DNA of 7,991 bases from NCBI GenBank assembly GCA_015295885.1, contig DVEE01000170.1, forward strand, positions 1 through 7,991, given 5' to 3'. Shown piece after piece: positions 1-6,316 of this stretch. The notes below the pieces were generated by a model. The model searched no databases and was not told where the DNA came from. It saw only the letters and a list, made by a program, of their open reading frames with translations. Source of the stretch: Leptolyngbyaceae cyanobacterium M65_K2018_010. GTDB lineage: Bacteria; Cyanobacteriota; Cyanobacteriia; Phormidesmidales; Phormidesmidaceae. Every line of letters starts with the position of its first letter. Positions within the stretch are counted from its first letter, which is position 1. The position numbers and the translations under genes are program-made.

Positions 1-140
1 ATGGTCAGCGCTTTCAGGTGGACTTGGTGATAATGGGGGTAGAACCAGGGCAGCAGGAGATGGTTCGCACAGGCTGGATTGTGAGACCCGGTGAAAACCT
101 GGCCAGACTGGCTACGTTGTATGTTCGGAGGCGTAGATGA
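1..140 (+). CDS. DUF6883-like protein, C-terminal part (cut by window start)
   Basis: Reading from base 3, 45 codons stay open to a TGA at 138-140. The residues resemble the end of the uncharacterised DUF6883 domain: a strand-like FQVDLVIMG, then GWIVRPGE followed by LARLATLYV, matching the family's remembered pattern of a conserved Trp-Ile-x-Arg-Pro-Gly-Glu and a closing Leu-x-Thr. The start lies outside the window, so length and upstream domains are unknown. The stop overlaps the ATG of the next gene (ATGA at 137-140), so the two are probably translationally coupled and made together. Function is unknown; in other bacteria these small domains occur beside other short DUF proteins. The family assignment is from memory of the motif and is moderate; that it is coding is more secure, given the ATGA overlap. 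Confidence 0.62.
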   Translation, partial: GQRFQVDLVIMGVEPGQQEMVRTGWIVRPGENLARLATLYVRRRR

Positions 141-451
141 AACCCGAATTGCTAGATGTGGTTGAGCTTTTGGTTGACCTCCCTGAGGCCGCACTCCAGG
201 CAGGCGCATTGGGTACCATCGTCGAGACCTATGACAACCACGCCTACGAAGTCGAATTTGCGGATGCCGAGGGAGCCACCCTGGCCCTGCAAGCCCTTGA
301 ACCTGAACAGTTTGTCGTGGTGTGGAAAAATTCCACCAAGGCTTGGGTGCCCCTAGTTGATCGCCTTGCAGCGCTGCTGCAAACCTTGCCGGAAGATCGC
401 CAGCAGCAGGTCTTGAACTTTGCGCGATCACTCCACAAAACCCCTGCCTAA
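137..451 (+). CDS. DUF4926 domain protein with antitoxin-like C-terminal tail
   Basis: 104 residues. Residues 1-62 match the DUF4926 pattern: LLDVVELLVDLPE, then GALGTIVETYD, then a YEVEFADAEG strand and ALEPEQF. This is a small, probably SH3-like beta domain of unknown function. Residues 71-100 form a separate helical tail (DRLAALLQTLPEDRQQQVLN) resembling the 'LPxxxQxxVLdF' helix of DUF2281-type small proteins often encoded in toxin-antitoxin-like pairs. The start is secure: GGAGG at 127-131 lies 5 nt before the ATG, and the ATG overlaps the stop of the upstream DUF6883-like gene. There is no signal peptide or membrane segment, so it should be cytoplasmic. It probably works with its upstream partner; an antitoxin or immunity role is only inference. 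It is the last plus-strand gene before a convergent minus-strand gene. Confidence 0.82.
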   Translation: MKPELLDVVELLVDLPEAALQAGALGTIVETYDNHAYEVEFADAEGATLALQALEPEQFVVVWKNSTKAWVPLVDRLAALLQTLPEDRQQQVLNFARSLHKTPA

Positions 452-599
452 TGGGTAGATTCAGAAGCTTGGGCCACGACCGCCAAGATCTGGGCTGGCT
501 GGTGGTTGGATGGGTTGATCGACTGGGGGTCAAGTTAGGCATGGTGGCTTTTGCATGAGAGACGGTGGAGGGGGGCGGTGCGTCACGCTGGGCAATGAC

Positions 600-2120
600 C
601 TACTCGTACTCAAACCTGGGTTTGACCTCGCTCAGGCAGCTACTCTCGGGCGTCTGGTTGGGATCAGCCAAAAAATCGAGGGCGATCGCCTCCACACAGG
701 TCGCGGCTGGGGTGCCCGCTGGTGCAAACATCGAGCCATGGCCCACACCGGGGAAGGTGTAGACATGGGCATTCTGGAAATTGCGGGCAACGGTCTCGCC
801 GTAGCGTTGGGGCGTAACCGGGTCGTAGCCGCCATTCAGCACTAAGACGGGAATCTCGGGGTTGTCGTAGGCGAAGACCGGCTCTCGCTCAACCTGAAGC
901 AGTTCGCAGAAGCGCTTGGTGGAAGCACTCTCACTCTCCCCGATCGCGAGCAGTTGCGGGTAGGGGGCAGGAAACACGGTAGACGGATCTACTGCTATGG
1001 AATCGACCCGCGAACAGAGCACCGTGTGATACATGCCTGTGCCACTATCATCGTCCCGGAGCGCCTCCGAGATTGCGGATACGGCCCAGCTAAAATCTCC
1101 CTTAGCCGCCTGATAAATGTTCTTGGGCAGGGCTGAGGCATTACCACTGCCGGCCATATAGGGTTCAAAAAACAGCAGAAATTCGTCTCGGTCTAGGGTG
1201 GTTTCGAGGGTTTCCTCGGTGCCGGGGATTTTGAGCGTCAGCGGCACGGGGGTTTGCTCTAGCCGATCCAGCACGCTCAGAAAGACCGTTTCCAGGTTGG
1301 GGTAGGTCTGATTACACTGGGCATCGGCGGCGCAGGCGGCAAACAGGTTGCGCAGTGCCCCGCTCAAGGTATAGGTGGCGGCCAGGTTAAAGTCGATATT
1401 TGTCGTCACCACCCCGTCGATGATCGCACTGCGGAGCTGGGCGGTGTGTTCCTCCGCCTGCTCTAGCACGTACTGCCCCAGCAGCGTGCCATAGGACACC
1501 CCGTAGTAATTAAACTGGTCGTAGCCCAGGGCTTCGGCCACCGCATAGATATCGGCGGCATTTTCGATGGTGTTGAAGGCGTTGGGGTTAATGCCTGCGG
1601 CAAGGCTGCGATCGCGGCAGGCCACCATCCACTGGGTATCGGTGGGGGCGATCTCGTTGCGAGCCACCGCGATATTGTGCTCGGTTTTCTCGGGGCAGTT
1701 AAAGAAGGGGCGTGAATGCCCAGTGCCCCGCTGATCGACAAACACGAGATCGCGCTCTTGCAGCAAGGCGGGCAACACCGGCCAGTTGGGCAACACGCCG
1801 ACCGCAAAGGTGTCAATGGTGGTGCTACCGGGGCCACCATTTTCCATAAACAAGGGGTCTGGGGCAGGGTCGTTGCCAAGGCTGCGGGTTCTGACTACTG
1901 CCACCTGAATGGTCGGCCCATCGGGTTGGCTATGGCGCTCGGGCACGGTGACATAGCCACAGTCAGACATGGCGCTCAGCAGCGCGTTCAGACCAAAGGT
2001 GGAGCAGTCGGTAGATTCCCAAGCGGGGCTGGTGGGGGGAGTGGCGATCGCTGGCCTGGCCATGGCGATGGCAACGCCCAGGGCGGTGAATCCGATCAAA
2101 CGAGTGAAGAAGTGAGTCAT
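600..2120 (-). CDS. Exported alpha/beta-hydrolase, S33 tripeptidyl-aminopeptidase type
   Basis: 506 residues starting at ATG 2118-2120, with AGGAA about 10 nt upstream. Residues 1-26 are a signal peptide (hydrophobic run LIGFTALGVAIAMA, cleavage box A-I-A at 24-26), so the enzyme should act in the periplasm or outside the cell. The fold is an alpha/beta hydrolase. NGGPGS (94-99) is the oxyanion-hole motif, and DQRGTGHS (129-136) is typical of the S33 proline-iminopeptidase/tripeptidyl-aminopeptidase group. GVSYG (207-211) is the nucleophile elbow with Ser209, GGYDPVTP (430-437) carries Asp433, and GVGHGS (458-463) carries His461. The last ~100 residues match the TAP-like C-terminal domain. 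Ten cysteines suggest disulfides in an exported protein. Family members release short peptides from protein N-termini; the exact substrate here cannot be read from sequence. It is convergent with the DUF4926 gene and divergent from the Uma2 gene. Confidence 0.9.
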   Translation of the reverse strand: MTHFFTRLIGFTALGVAIAMARPAIATPPTSPAWESTDCSTFGLNALLSAMSDCGYVTVPERHSQPDGPTIQVAVVRTRSLGNDPAPDPLFMENGGPGSTTIDTFAVGVLPNWPVLPALLQERDLVFVDQRGTGHSRPFFNCPEKTEHNIAVARNEIAPTDTQWMVACRDRSLAAGINPNAFNTIENAADIYAVAEALGYDQFNYYGVSYGTLLGQYVLEQAEEHTAQLRSAIIDGVVTTNIDFNLAATYTLSGALRNLFAACAADAQCNQTYPNLETVFLSVLDRLEQTPVPLTLKIPGTEETLETTLDRDEFLLFFEPYMAGSGNASALPKNIYQAAKGDFSWAVSAISEALRDDDSGTGMYHTVLCSRVDSIAVDPSTVFPAPYPQLLAIGESESASTKRFCELLQVEREPVFAYDNPEIPVLVLNGGYDPVTPQRYGETVARNFQNAHVYTFPGVGHGSMFAPAGTPAATCVEAIALDFLADPNQTPESSCLSEVKPRFEYE

Positions 2121-2181
2121 AGGGGTATTTCCTAGATGGATAGAAAAAGCGAGTTAAGCAAGCATTGGGTACAGTGGGTCG

Positions 2182-2249
2182 AGATCCCAGGGTTCTTTAG
2201 CCTGTTAACCACGAGTGTTGGCCTGCCCACCCAAAGAACCCTGGGATCT
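2182..2249. repeat. 68-bp inverted-repeat hairpin element, copy 1 (upstream of Uma2)
   Basis: Left arm AGATCCCAGGGTTCTTT (2182-2198) and right arm 2233-2249 are perfect 17-bp reverse complements around a 34-nt loop. The same arms occur at 2901-2968 on the other side of the Uma2 gene; both elements are exactly 68 bp. GGTC occurs on both sides (2177-2180 and 2250-2253), one base off the left arm, a possible but weak target duplication. No T-run follows either arm, so a classic terminator is unlikely. It looks like a short dispersed palindromic or MITE-like element. Confidence 0.85.
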
Positions 2250-2287
2250 GGTCTTCGATAGAATGGGGTCTACGGCCTTGCGTGAGC

Positions 2288-2291
2288 GGAG
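2288..2291 (+). promoter_or_regulatory. Shine-Dalgarno site deciding the Uma2 start
   Basis: GGAG lies 10 nt before ATG 2302. It favours this start over the in-frame GTG at 2215, which sits inside the loop of the upstream hairpin element and would add 29 residues unlike the family's N-terminus. Confidence 0.6.
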
Positions 2292-2301
2292 CACTGTACC
2301 C

Positions 2302-2880
2302 ATGAGCCCAGCCCTCTCGACGGAAACCCAGCTTTTGACCTTTGAGGACTATCTGCGCCACGACGACGGCACCGATACCCGCTACGAACTGATGAACGGA
2401 GTGCTGGTGGAAATGCCCCCCGAAAGTGACGAAAACCTCAGCATTGCTAGAAAAATCTTCCTGGAACTGATCAAACACATCTCGGCGGACTGGGTGGTTT
2501 GGGGAACGGAAATTGAAGTCACGGGACGCCGTGCCACGGCGCGAATTCCCGATTTGCTGGTGCATACCGAAGCGTCGAAGGCCGCTGTGGCCGGGGCGAC
2601 CCGTGCCACGATCACCCGCGATATGCCGCCCCCGGCCCTGGTGGTGGAGGTGGTCAGCCCTGGCCAGGCCAATCGCGAACGCGACTACCGCTACAAGCAC
2701 ACCGAATATGCGGCCCGTGGCATTGAAGAGTACTGGATTGTCGATCCAGAAACCCGGCAGGTGACGCTGTGCCTGTGGGTGAACGGGCAGTACGAAGACC
2801 GGGTCTACAGCGGCGCAGAGACCATTCAATCTACCGTGGTGCCAGGGTTTGGGCTGACGGTGGCGCAAATTTTTGGGTAA
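2302..2880 (+). CDS. Uma2-family PD-(D/E)xK nuclease (DUF820)
   Basis: 192 residues, the usual Uma2 length. The N-terminus has the family pattern LLTFEDYLRH, then RYELMNGVLVEMPP with a conserved Glu29. The nuclease core shows Asp84 in RIPDLLV, Glu116 in LVVEVVSP, and Lys132 in the D-Y-R-Y-K-H-T-E-Y helix, followed by GIEEYWIVDP (140-149). All expected PD-(D/E)xK residues are present, so it looks intact. Uma2 proteins are very numerous in cyanobacteria; they are annotated as putative restriction-type endonucleases, but their cellular role is not settled. No methyltransferase gene is beside it. It is the only plus-strand gene in this part of the window and stands between two copies of a 68-bp hairpin element, 52 bp before its ATG and 20 bp after its stop. 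This suggests gene and repeats may have arrived or moved together, which is inference. Confidence 0.92.
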   Translation: MSPALSTETQLLTFEDYLRHDDGTDTRYELMNGVLVEMPPESDENLSIARKIFLELIKHISADWVVWGTEIEVTGRRATARIPDLLVHTEASKAAVAGATRATITRDMPPPALVVEVVSPGQANRERDYRYKHTEYAARGIEEYWIVDPETRQVTLCLWVNGQYEDRVYSGAETIQSTVVPGFGLTVAQIFG

Positions 2881-2900
2881 GGGGGGACGCTCGCACATAG

Positions 2901-2968
2901 AGATCCCAGGGTTCTTTGTCATGTTTGCTAGAAAATTTTGTCTATCCACCAGAAGAACCCTGGGATCT
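2901..2968. repeat. 68-bp inverted-repeat hairpin element, copy 2 (downstream of Uma2)
   Basis: Left arm AGATCCCAGGGTTCTT (2901-2916) pairs perfectly with 2953-2968, and T2917 with G2952 could add a wobble pair. The arms equal those of the copy at 2182-2249 and the total length is the same. Aligned without gaps, the 34-base loops agree at about 18 positions, with a shared CCACC near the right arm, so the two are related but diverged. It lies between the convergent ends of Uma2 and the MscS gene and could end transcription from either side, although no T-run adjoins the arms. Confidence 0.85.
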
Positions 2969-2987
2969 AGCCTCACCGGGGGCTTTT
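2969..2987 (+). terminator. Possible weak terminator of the Uma2 gene
   Basis: AGCCTC (2969-2974) can pair with GGGGCT (2979-2984), with one G-U pair and an ACCG loop, followed by TTT. It adjoins the right arm of the second hairpin. The stem is short and the T-run minimal, so it is only a candidate. Confidence 0.25.
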
Positions 2988-3004
2988 CAGGGCTATTGCT
3001 GCAA

Positions 3005-4825
3005 TCAGGGATGGGTATCGGTATCAGCATGGTTATGACCGTTAGGCTGGGGGCGATCGCTCAACTTCACCGATTCATCCAATGAGTAGTACTGGGGAAT
3101 GCCGATCTCGATACCTTGCTCTGCCAAGGCGCGCCGCACCCGCAGGCGAAATTCTCGCCCTACTGCCCACTGCTGGGCGGGGGTCGTCTGAATCCAGGTG
3201 GTGAGGGTCAGGCCGCTGTGGGAGACATGGTCGATGCCCAACACCGTGGGCTCGGCCAAAATTTTGTCGTGCCAGTCAGGGTCGTTGTAGAGGGTTTGGG
3301 CGACATCGTTCAGTACCGCCAGCGCCTGGTCTGGGTTGGTGTGGTAGGCCACATCGATCGCCCATTCCACCCGCGACCAGTTGCGGGTCAGGTTTTTGAC
3401 CTGGGTAATGCTGCTGTTGGGCACGGTCACCAGTTCGCCGCTGCCGCTGCGCAGCTGTGTCACCCGCATGGTGAGGTTTTCCACCAACCCCTTGGCTGAG
3501 CCCAGGTCAATCACATCGCCGATCGCATACTGGTCTTCGGCCAAAATAAAGAAGCCATTCACCAGGTCTTTGATCAGGTTCTGCGAGCCAAAGGTAATCG
3601 CCAGACCCGCTAAACTGCCGATTGCCACCACCGACGCCGTGGGCAGCCCCAGGGCATTTAGTGCTGAGAGCAGGCCGAAAAGGACGATCGCGATCGTCAC
3701 CAGCCCTTTGACCGCCCCAGCGATGGTGGAGCTGCGCAGCTGGCGGCGCTGGGCATCGCCAAAATCGAGAAAATCCAAGCGATCAAAGGGTTTCCAGCGA
3801 TGAATGACGATGTCGATCAGGCGGCGGCTGATACGAATCGCCAGCCCGGTCAAAAACCAGAGCAGGAGCAGGGCCAGCGACACATCCAAAAACTTAAACC
3901 GATTGCGAATTAGATAGGGCGACACGCCCGCCACCCAGAAAAAGCCGCTAAACCAGGCCAAAATCATTAGCCAAAACAACAGCCACTGGAGAAAGTCCAG
4001 GGCCGCCAGCTGGCGATCGAGGGTAAAGACCTGGGGGAGCCGCTGCAAAAAGGCCGTCCGCGCCTGGGGCAGTTGTTCATCCAGGGAGGCGGCTGGCCTA
4101 TCTACCGGCTTAGCCGCCGAGACCGCCGCCGATGACCCCTTAGGGTCGGTCTTTGACCATCGCAGCGCTTTCTTCTGTCGCCGCAGCTGCCTTTGCCGTC
4201 GCCACAGCCCGTACTTGAGCAACCCCAGCCCAGCGGTCAGCAATCCCAGCCCCAGCAGAATGTGGTTTACCCGCCGCTGGTCGTCGGGCAGTTTGGCTAA
4301 GCCATTGCGAAGTTCGTTTTCTAGAATGTCGCGCCACTGGTTAGCCAATACGTCGATGGGCTGGCCGTTAAAGTCGGCGTCAAATTCCGTCACCGACAGC
4401 AGCACCAGGGGCCGGGGAAACTGGTCATCCCGAACATCGATGACGGCCACATTGTTGAGCTGCGACACCTCAAACACCAGGCTCTCGGGGTTCATGGGCC
4501 GCTTCAGCAACAGCAGCAGCTTGGCCTGAATTTCCTCGGCCCGCTGCTCGACAGTCTGACGTTCTCCCACCGCATCCGGCGATCGGTCATAGACCGTGGG
4601 CGAGGCAATGGTGAACAGCGTGGTGGCGCTGAGGGGCGATTCCACAGCGATCGCCTCCACATTGCCGTAGCGGGTCACGGCCTGCGGTGGTCCCACCGGC
4701 CCCTTGCCGCCAAGGCCATTGGGCAGCGAAAACTGAGCCTGGCTGGGTTGGCCCATCGCCAGGTTCAACCCCAGGGCGAGCAGTAGCGATAAACCAAAAA
4801 GGAGCAGGCGTTGAACGGATGCCAT
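3005..4825 (-). CDS. MscS-family mechanosensitive ion channel with large N-terminal extracytoplasmic region
   Basis: 606 residues from ATG 4823-4825; the frame opens 11 codons earlier at a TTG, but the ATG begins a classic signal peptide (RLLLFGLSLLLALGLNLA, cleavage near SQA at 28-30). Residues 31-187 look extracytoplasmic. Membrane segments lie near 188-208, 278-300, 313-331, 367-390 and 396-420, with a strongly basic stretch (WRRQRQLRRQKK) after the first. The last segment and what follows match the MscS pore: SVVAIGSLAGLAITFGSQNL, then DLVNGFFIL, then AIGDVI. Next comes the beta domain with GLVENLTMRVTQLR and the VTVPNSSI signature (466-473), and a C-terminal alpha/beta domain. The His/Asp-rich tail (NGHNHADTDTHP) is unusual. 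Such channels open under membrane tension to release solutes during osmotic downshock. At over twice the length of E. coli MscS, this is a multi-segment member. A lipoprotein gene lies 52 bp upstream and may share its transcript. Confidence 0.9.
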   Translation of the reverse strand: MASVQRLLLFGLSLLLALGLNLAMGQPSQAQFSLPNGLGGKGPVGPPQAVTRYGNVEAIAVESPLSATTLFTIASPTVYDRSPDAVGERQTVEQRAEEIQAKLLLLLKRPMNPESLVFEVSQLNNVAVIDVRDDQFPRPLVLLSVTEFDADFNGQPIDVLANQWRDILENELRNGLAKLPDDQRRVNHILLGLGLLTAGLGLLKYGLWRRQRQLRRQKKALRWSKTDPKGSSAAVSAAKPVDRPAASLDEQLPQARTAFLQRLPQVFTLDRQLAALDFLQWLLFWLMILAWFSGFFWVAGVSPYLIRNRFKFLDVSLALLLLWFLTGLAIRISRRLIDIVIHRWKPFDRLDFLDFGDAQRRQLRSSTIAGAVKGLVTIAIVLFGLLSALNALGLPTASVVAIGSLAGLAITFGSQNLIKDLVNGFFILAEDQYAIGDVIDLGSAKGLVENLTMRVTQLRSGSGELVTVPNSSITQVKNLTRNWSRVEWAIDVAYHTNPDQALAVLNDVAQTLYNDPDWHDKILAEPTVLGIDHVSHSGLTLTTWIQTTPAQQWAVGREFRLRVRRALAEQGIEIGIPQYYSLDESVKLSDRPQPNGHNHADTDTHP

Positions 4826-4877
4826 AAAGAACTGGAAAGGAGATAGGGCTGAAGGCAATGGAGCTGCTGGAACAGCC

Positions 4878-5522
4878 CTATAGGGGGGAGGTGGTCACCG
4901 GTAGCAGACTCGGCTCAAAGGTCAAGCTGTCGAGGATGGTGTTGGCTGCGGGCCAGTAGGCGTCAGCCATTTCAGCCGGGTACAGCAAGGTCACCTGCAC
5001 GGCCTGGCCGTTGGTTTGGCCCAGCAAAACGTGACCTGACTGTTCTTTGTCGCTACTGAAGTTGATAATCTTCTCTACCCATGGGTAGGAAAAATCTGGC
5101 GACCCGCTCGCCTGGGTACTATCCGGCACCCAACCGTTATTTGCTATTAAGCCGTTGGGACCGGTGACAAAAGGTTCTTGTTCTGCGGCGGTTGCCACCC
5201 CAGCGGGCAGAAAGACATGCACCTCGGCTTCATCCAGGGCATTGGCCTGGGGTTTGAAGGTAAAGAAAACCCCCACCCCTTCGCCGCTGCCTGTCCCCGA
5301 AACCTCCATGGTGTTGGGGTATTGAGCCTTGACAGGAATCTTCTGGGCTGGGCCGTCATAGGTGAGCAGAGTTGGCTTGGCCTCCGGGGTGGCGCTGGGG
5401 GATTGAGTCGTAGGGGACTCAACCGGAGCGGAGGTCTGAGGCTCTGAGGGTTGTGGTGTGCAGGCGACCGTGGCGACTAACAACGTTCCAGCTAAGGTGG
5501 CGGTTAAAAAGACTGGTTTCAT
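4878..5522 (-). CDS. Hypothetical lipoprotein upstream of the MscS gene
   Basis: 214 residues from ATG 5520-5522. A short signal sequence ends in a lipobox-like TVAC with Cys21, so the mature protein should be lipid-anchored to a membrane. Residues 22-50 are a Ser/Thr/Pro/Glu-rich linker typical of lipoproteins. Residues 51-205 form one soluble domain with no cysteine, with landmarks KAQYPNTMEVSG, GVGVFFTFKP, EAEVHVFLP, SYPWVEKIINF and a closing WPAANTILDSLTFEP. The closing 'W..A..IldSl.F' helix and strand recall PsbP/Mog1-like folds, but I do not recognise the family with confidence. There is no Shine-Dalgarno site, which is common in cyanobacteria. Only 52 bp separates its stop from the preferred MscS ATG, so the pair may be an operon; a link to channel or envelope function is inference. 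Confidence 0.8.
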   Translation of the reverse strand: MKPVFLTATLAGTLLVATVACTPQPSEPQTSAPVESPTTQSPSATPEAKPTLLTYDGPAQKIPVKAQYPNTMEVSGTGSGEGVGVFFTFKPQANALDEAEVHVFLPAGVATAAEQEPFVTGPNGLIANNGWVPDSTQASGSPDFSYPWVEKIINFSSDKEQSGHVLLGQTNGQAVQVTLLYPAEMADAYWPAANTILDSLTFEPSLLPVTTSPL

Positions 5523-5656
5523 CAGTTATGGAGTGATGGGATAAACAGCAACGGCAACAAACACTGGACTTGATGGCAAGTTGGCTTCCAGTTTTTCCTG
5601 GTGGCCAATGGATATCCTCTACCAGATCAATCCAACGGCACCCTGGCCGCAACCGT

Positions 5657-6145
5657 CTAAATGCACTCTAAGTTCATGTGCCCATCAGGTCTCTCAGGCA
5701 GCATGGGGGCCAGCCCAGCGTGATCGGCCAGACACTGCACCTTGGTGTATTCGCCATCCTGTAGCCGCAGGGCACCATCGGCCACCACTGGGGCCACATA
5801 GGTGACACCGGCAAAGCCATTGGCCCTGGCGGCATCAAAGGCTTCGAAGCTTGGCCCACAGCTCAGCACCTGAAAGGCTCCCCCTGCTTCCCCGACGGCA
5901 GAAATCGCCAGTGCGCCCTGGCCCCCATTGCAGTAGGCTTCAAAGATGCTGCCGTTAGCCAGGATCAGGGTTTGACCATCGGCGCTGAGACTAACGCCCT
6001 CGGCCAGATCGGCGGGCGGGGCTACCGTCGTGTCGGGTGAGGCTGACTCAGCCGTTGCATTAGGGCTTTGGGGCGTTTGGCAGGCAGCTAGGCTCAGCAG
6101 GGCGATCGCTGCCCCAGAGACTGGCGAAAACAGGTGTTTTTTCAT
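5657..6145 (-). CDS. Hypothetical cysteine-containing lipoprotein
   Basis: 162 residues from ATG 6143-6145. The signal sequence ends in LAAC with Cys22, a good lipobox, followed by an Asn/Ser/Pro/Thr-rich linker to about residue 45. The soluble part (46-162) begins LAEGVSLSADGQTLILANGS and includes QDGEYTKVQC. It has four more cysteines (72, 96, 138, 161), an even number that fits two disulfides in an extracytoplasmic domain. I do not recognise the family. The signal-peptide codons contain a HIP1 octamer (6102-6109, reading Ala-Ile-Ala). No Shine-Dalgarno site is evident. The 134-bp gap to the next lipoprotein gene and the repeat-filled 171-bp gap upstream suggest it is transcribed on its own. 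Confidence 0.75.
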   Translation of the reverse strand: MKKHLFSPVSGAAIALLSLAACQTPQSPNATAESASPDTTVAPPADLAEGVSLSADGQTLILANGSIFEAYCNGGQGALAISAVGEAGGAFQVLSCGPSFEAFDAARANGFAGVTYVAPVVADGALRLQDGEYTKVQCLADHAGLAPMLPERPDGHMNLECI

Positions 6146-6175
6146 CGTTAGTTCTCAAAAAAAGTGATCTGTCAA

Positions 6176-6310
6176 ATCCCCTCCTAGGAGGGGAAGGGTT
6201 TTCTATCAGGGCGCAGGGGATCCTCTCGGGCTTCTCGGCCCCGCTGATCCCCCAGGTGCTAGCGCTAAACGTCTCTCTCGGCACCCCCCTCAAAAAGGGG
6301 CAGGGGGGAT
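6176..6310. repeat. GC-rich intergenic repeat with three successive stem-loops
   Basis: Three foldable units fill this gap. CCCCTCCTAGGAGGGG (6178-6193) is a perfect palindrome. GGGGATC (6216-6222) pairs with GATCCCC (6246-6252) around a smaller GGGC/GCCC stem. CCCCCC (6284-6289) pairs with GGGGGG (6303-6308) across a TCAAAAAGGGGCA segment. Both ends read inward as ATCCCC, so the unit has short inverted ends. GGGGATCCTCTC occurs twice (6216-6227 and 6305-6316). The C-run, A/T-run, G-run ends resemble repeats remembered as common in cyanobacterial intergenic DNA; copy number cannot be tested here. Confidence 0.55.
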
Positions 6311-6316
6311 CCTCTC

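Larger units (their letters stand above)
2166..2302. repeat. 11-bp inverted repeat enclosing a hairpin, ending on the Uma2 start codon
   Basis: TGGGTACAGTG at 2166-2176 is the exact reverse complement of CACTGTACCCA at 2292-2302, and the last base is the A of the Uma2 ATG. The pair lies in the divergent promoter region between the hydrolase (-) and Uma2 (+) genes and encloses the first 68-bp hairpin. It could be a pair of operator half-sites, an outer stem of a larger structure, or chance. The match is seen directly; any role is inference. Confidence 0.4.

Noticed and set aside
1716..2135. 139-codon plus-strand frame opposite the hydrolase gene
   Set aside because: It is antisense to the signal peptide and N-terminal region of a well-supported enzyme, and its composition is noise-like.
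2215..2301. N-terminal extension of Uma2 from a GTG at 2215
   Set aside because: The GTG lies in the hairpin loop, the 29 extra residues do not fit the family, and ATG 2302 has a GGAG at 10 nt.
2182..2968. The two 68-bp hairpins as ordinary Rho-independent terminators
   Set aside because: Long 34-36 nt loops, no T-run after either arm, and one copy lies upstream of both divergent genes, where no terminator is needed.
2197..3030. Long minus-strand open frame (277 codons) across the Uma2 locus
   Set aside because: It runs through both hairpins and antisense to a clear Uma2 gene, and its His/Gly/Arg-rich product has no domain or plausible start context.
3116..3803. Plus-strand frames opposite the MscS gene
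   Set aside because: The minus-strand frame carries the conserved MscS pore and beta-domain motifs, so these are its antisense shadows.
4826..4858. Eleven-codon extension of the MscS gene from a TTG
   Set aside because: The ATG at 4825 begins a textbook signal peptide, while the TTG has no Shine-Dalgarno site.
6170..6175. Minus-strand TTGACA, a perfect -35 box before the lipoprotein at 6145
   Set aside because: At 17-nt spacing the next hexamer is ACTAAC, a poor -10, and it would put the transcription start almost on the ATG.
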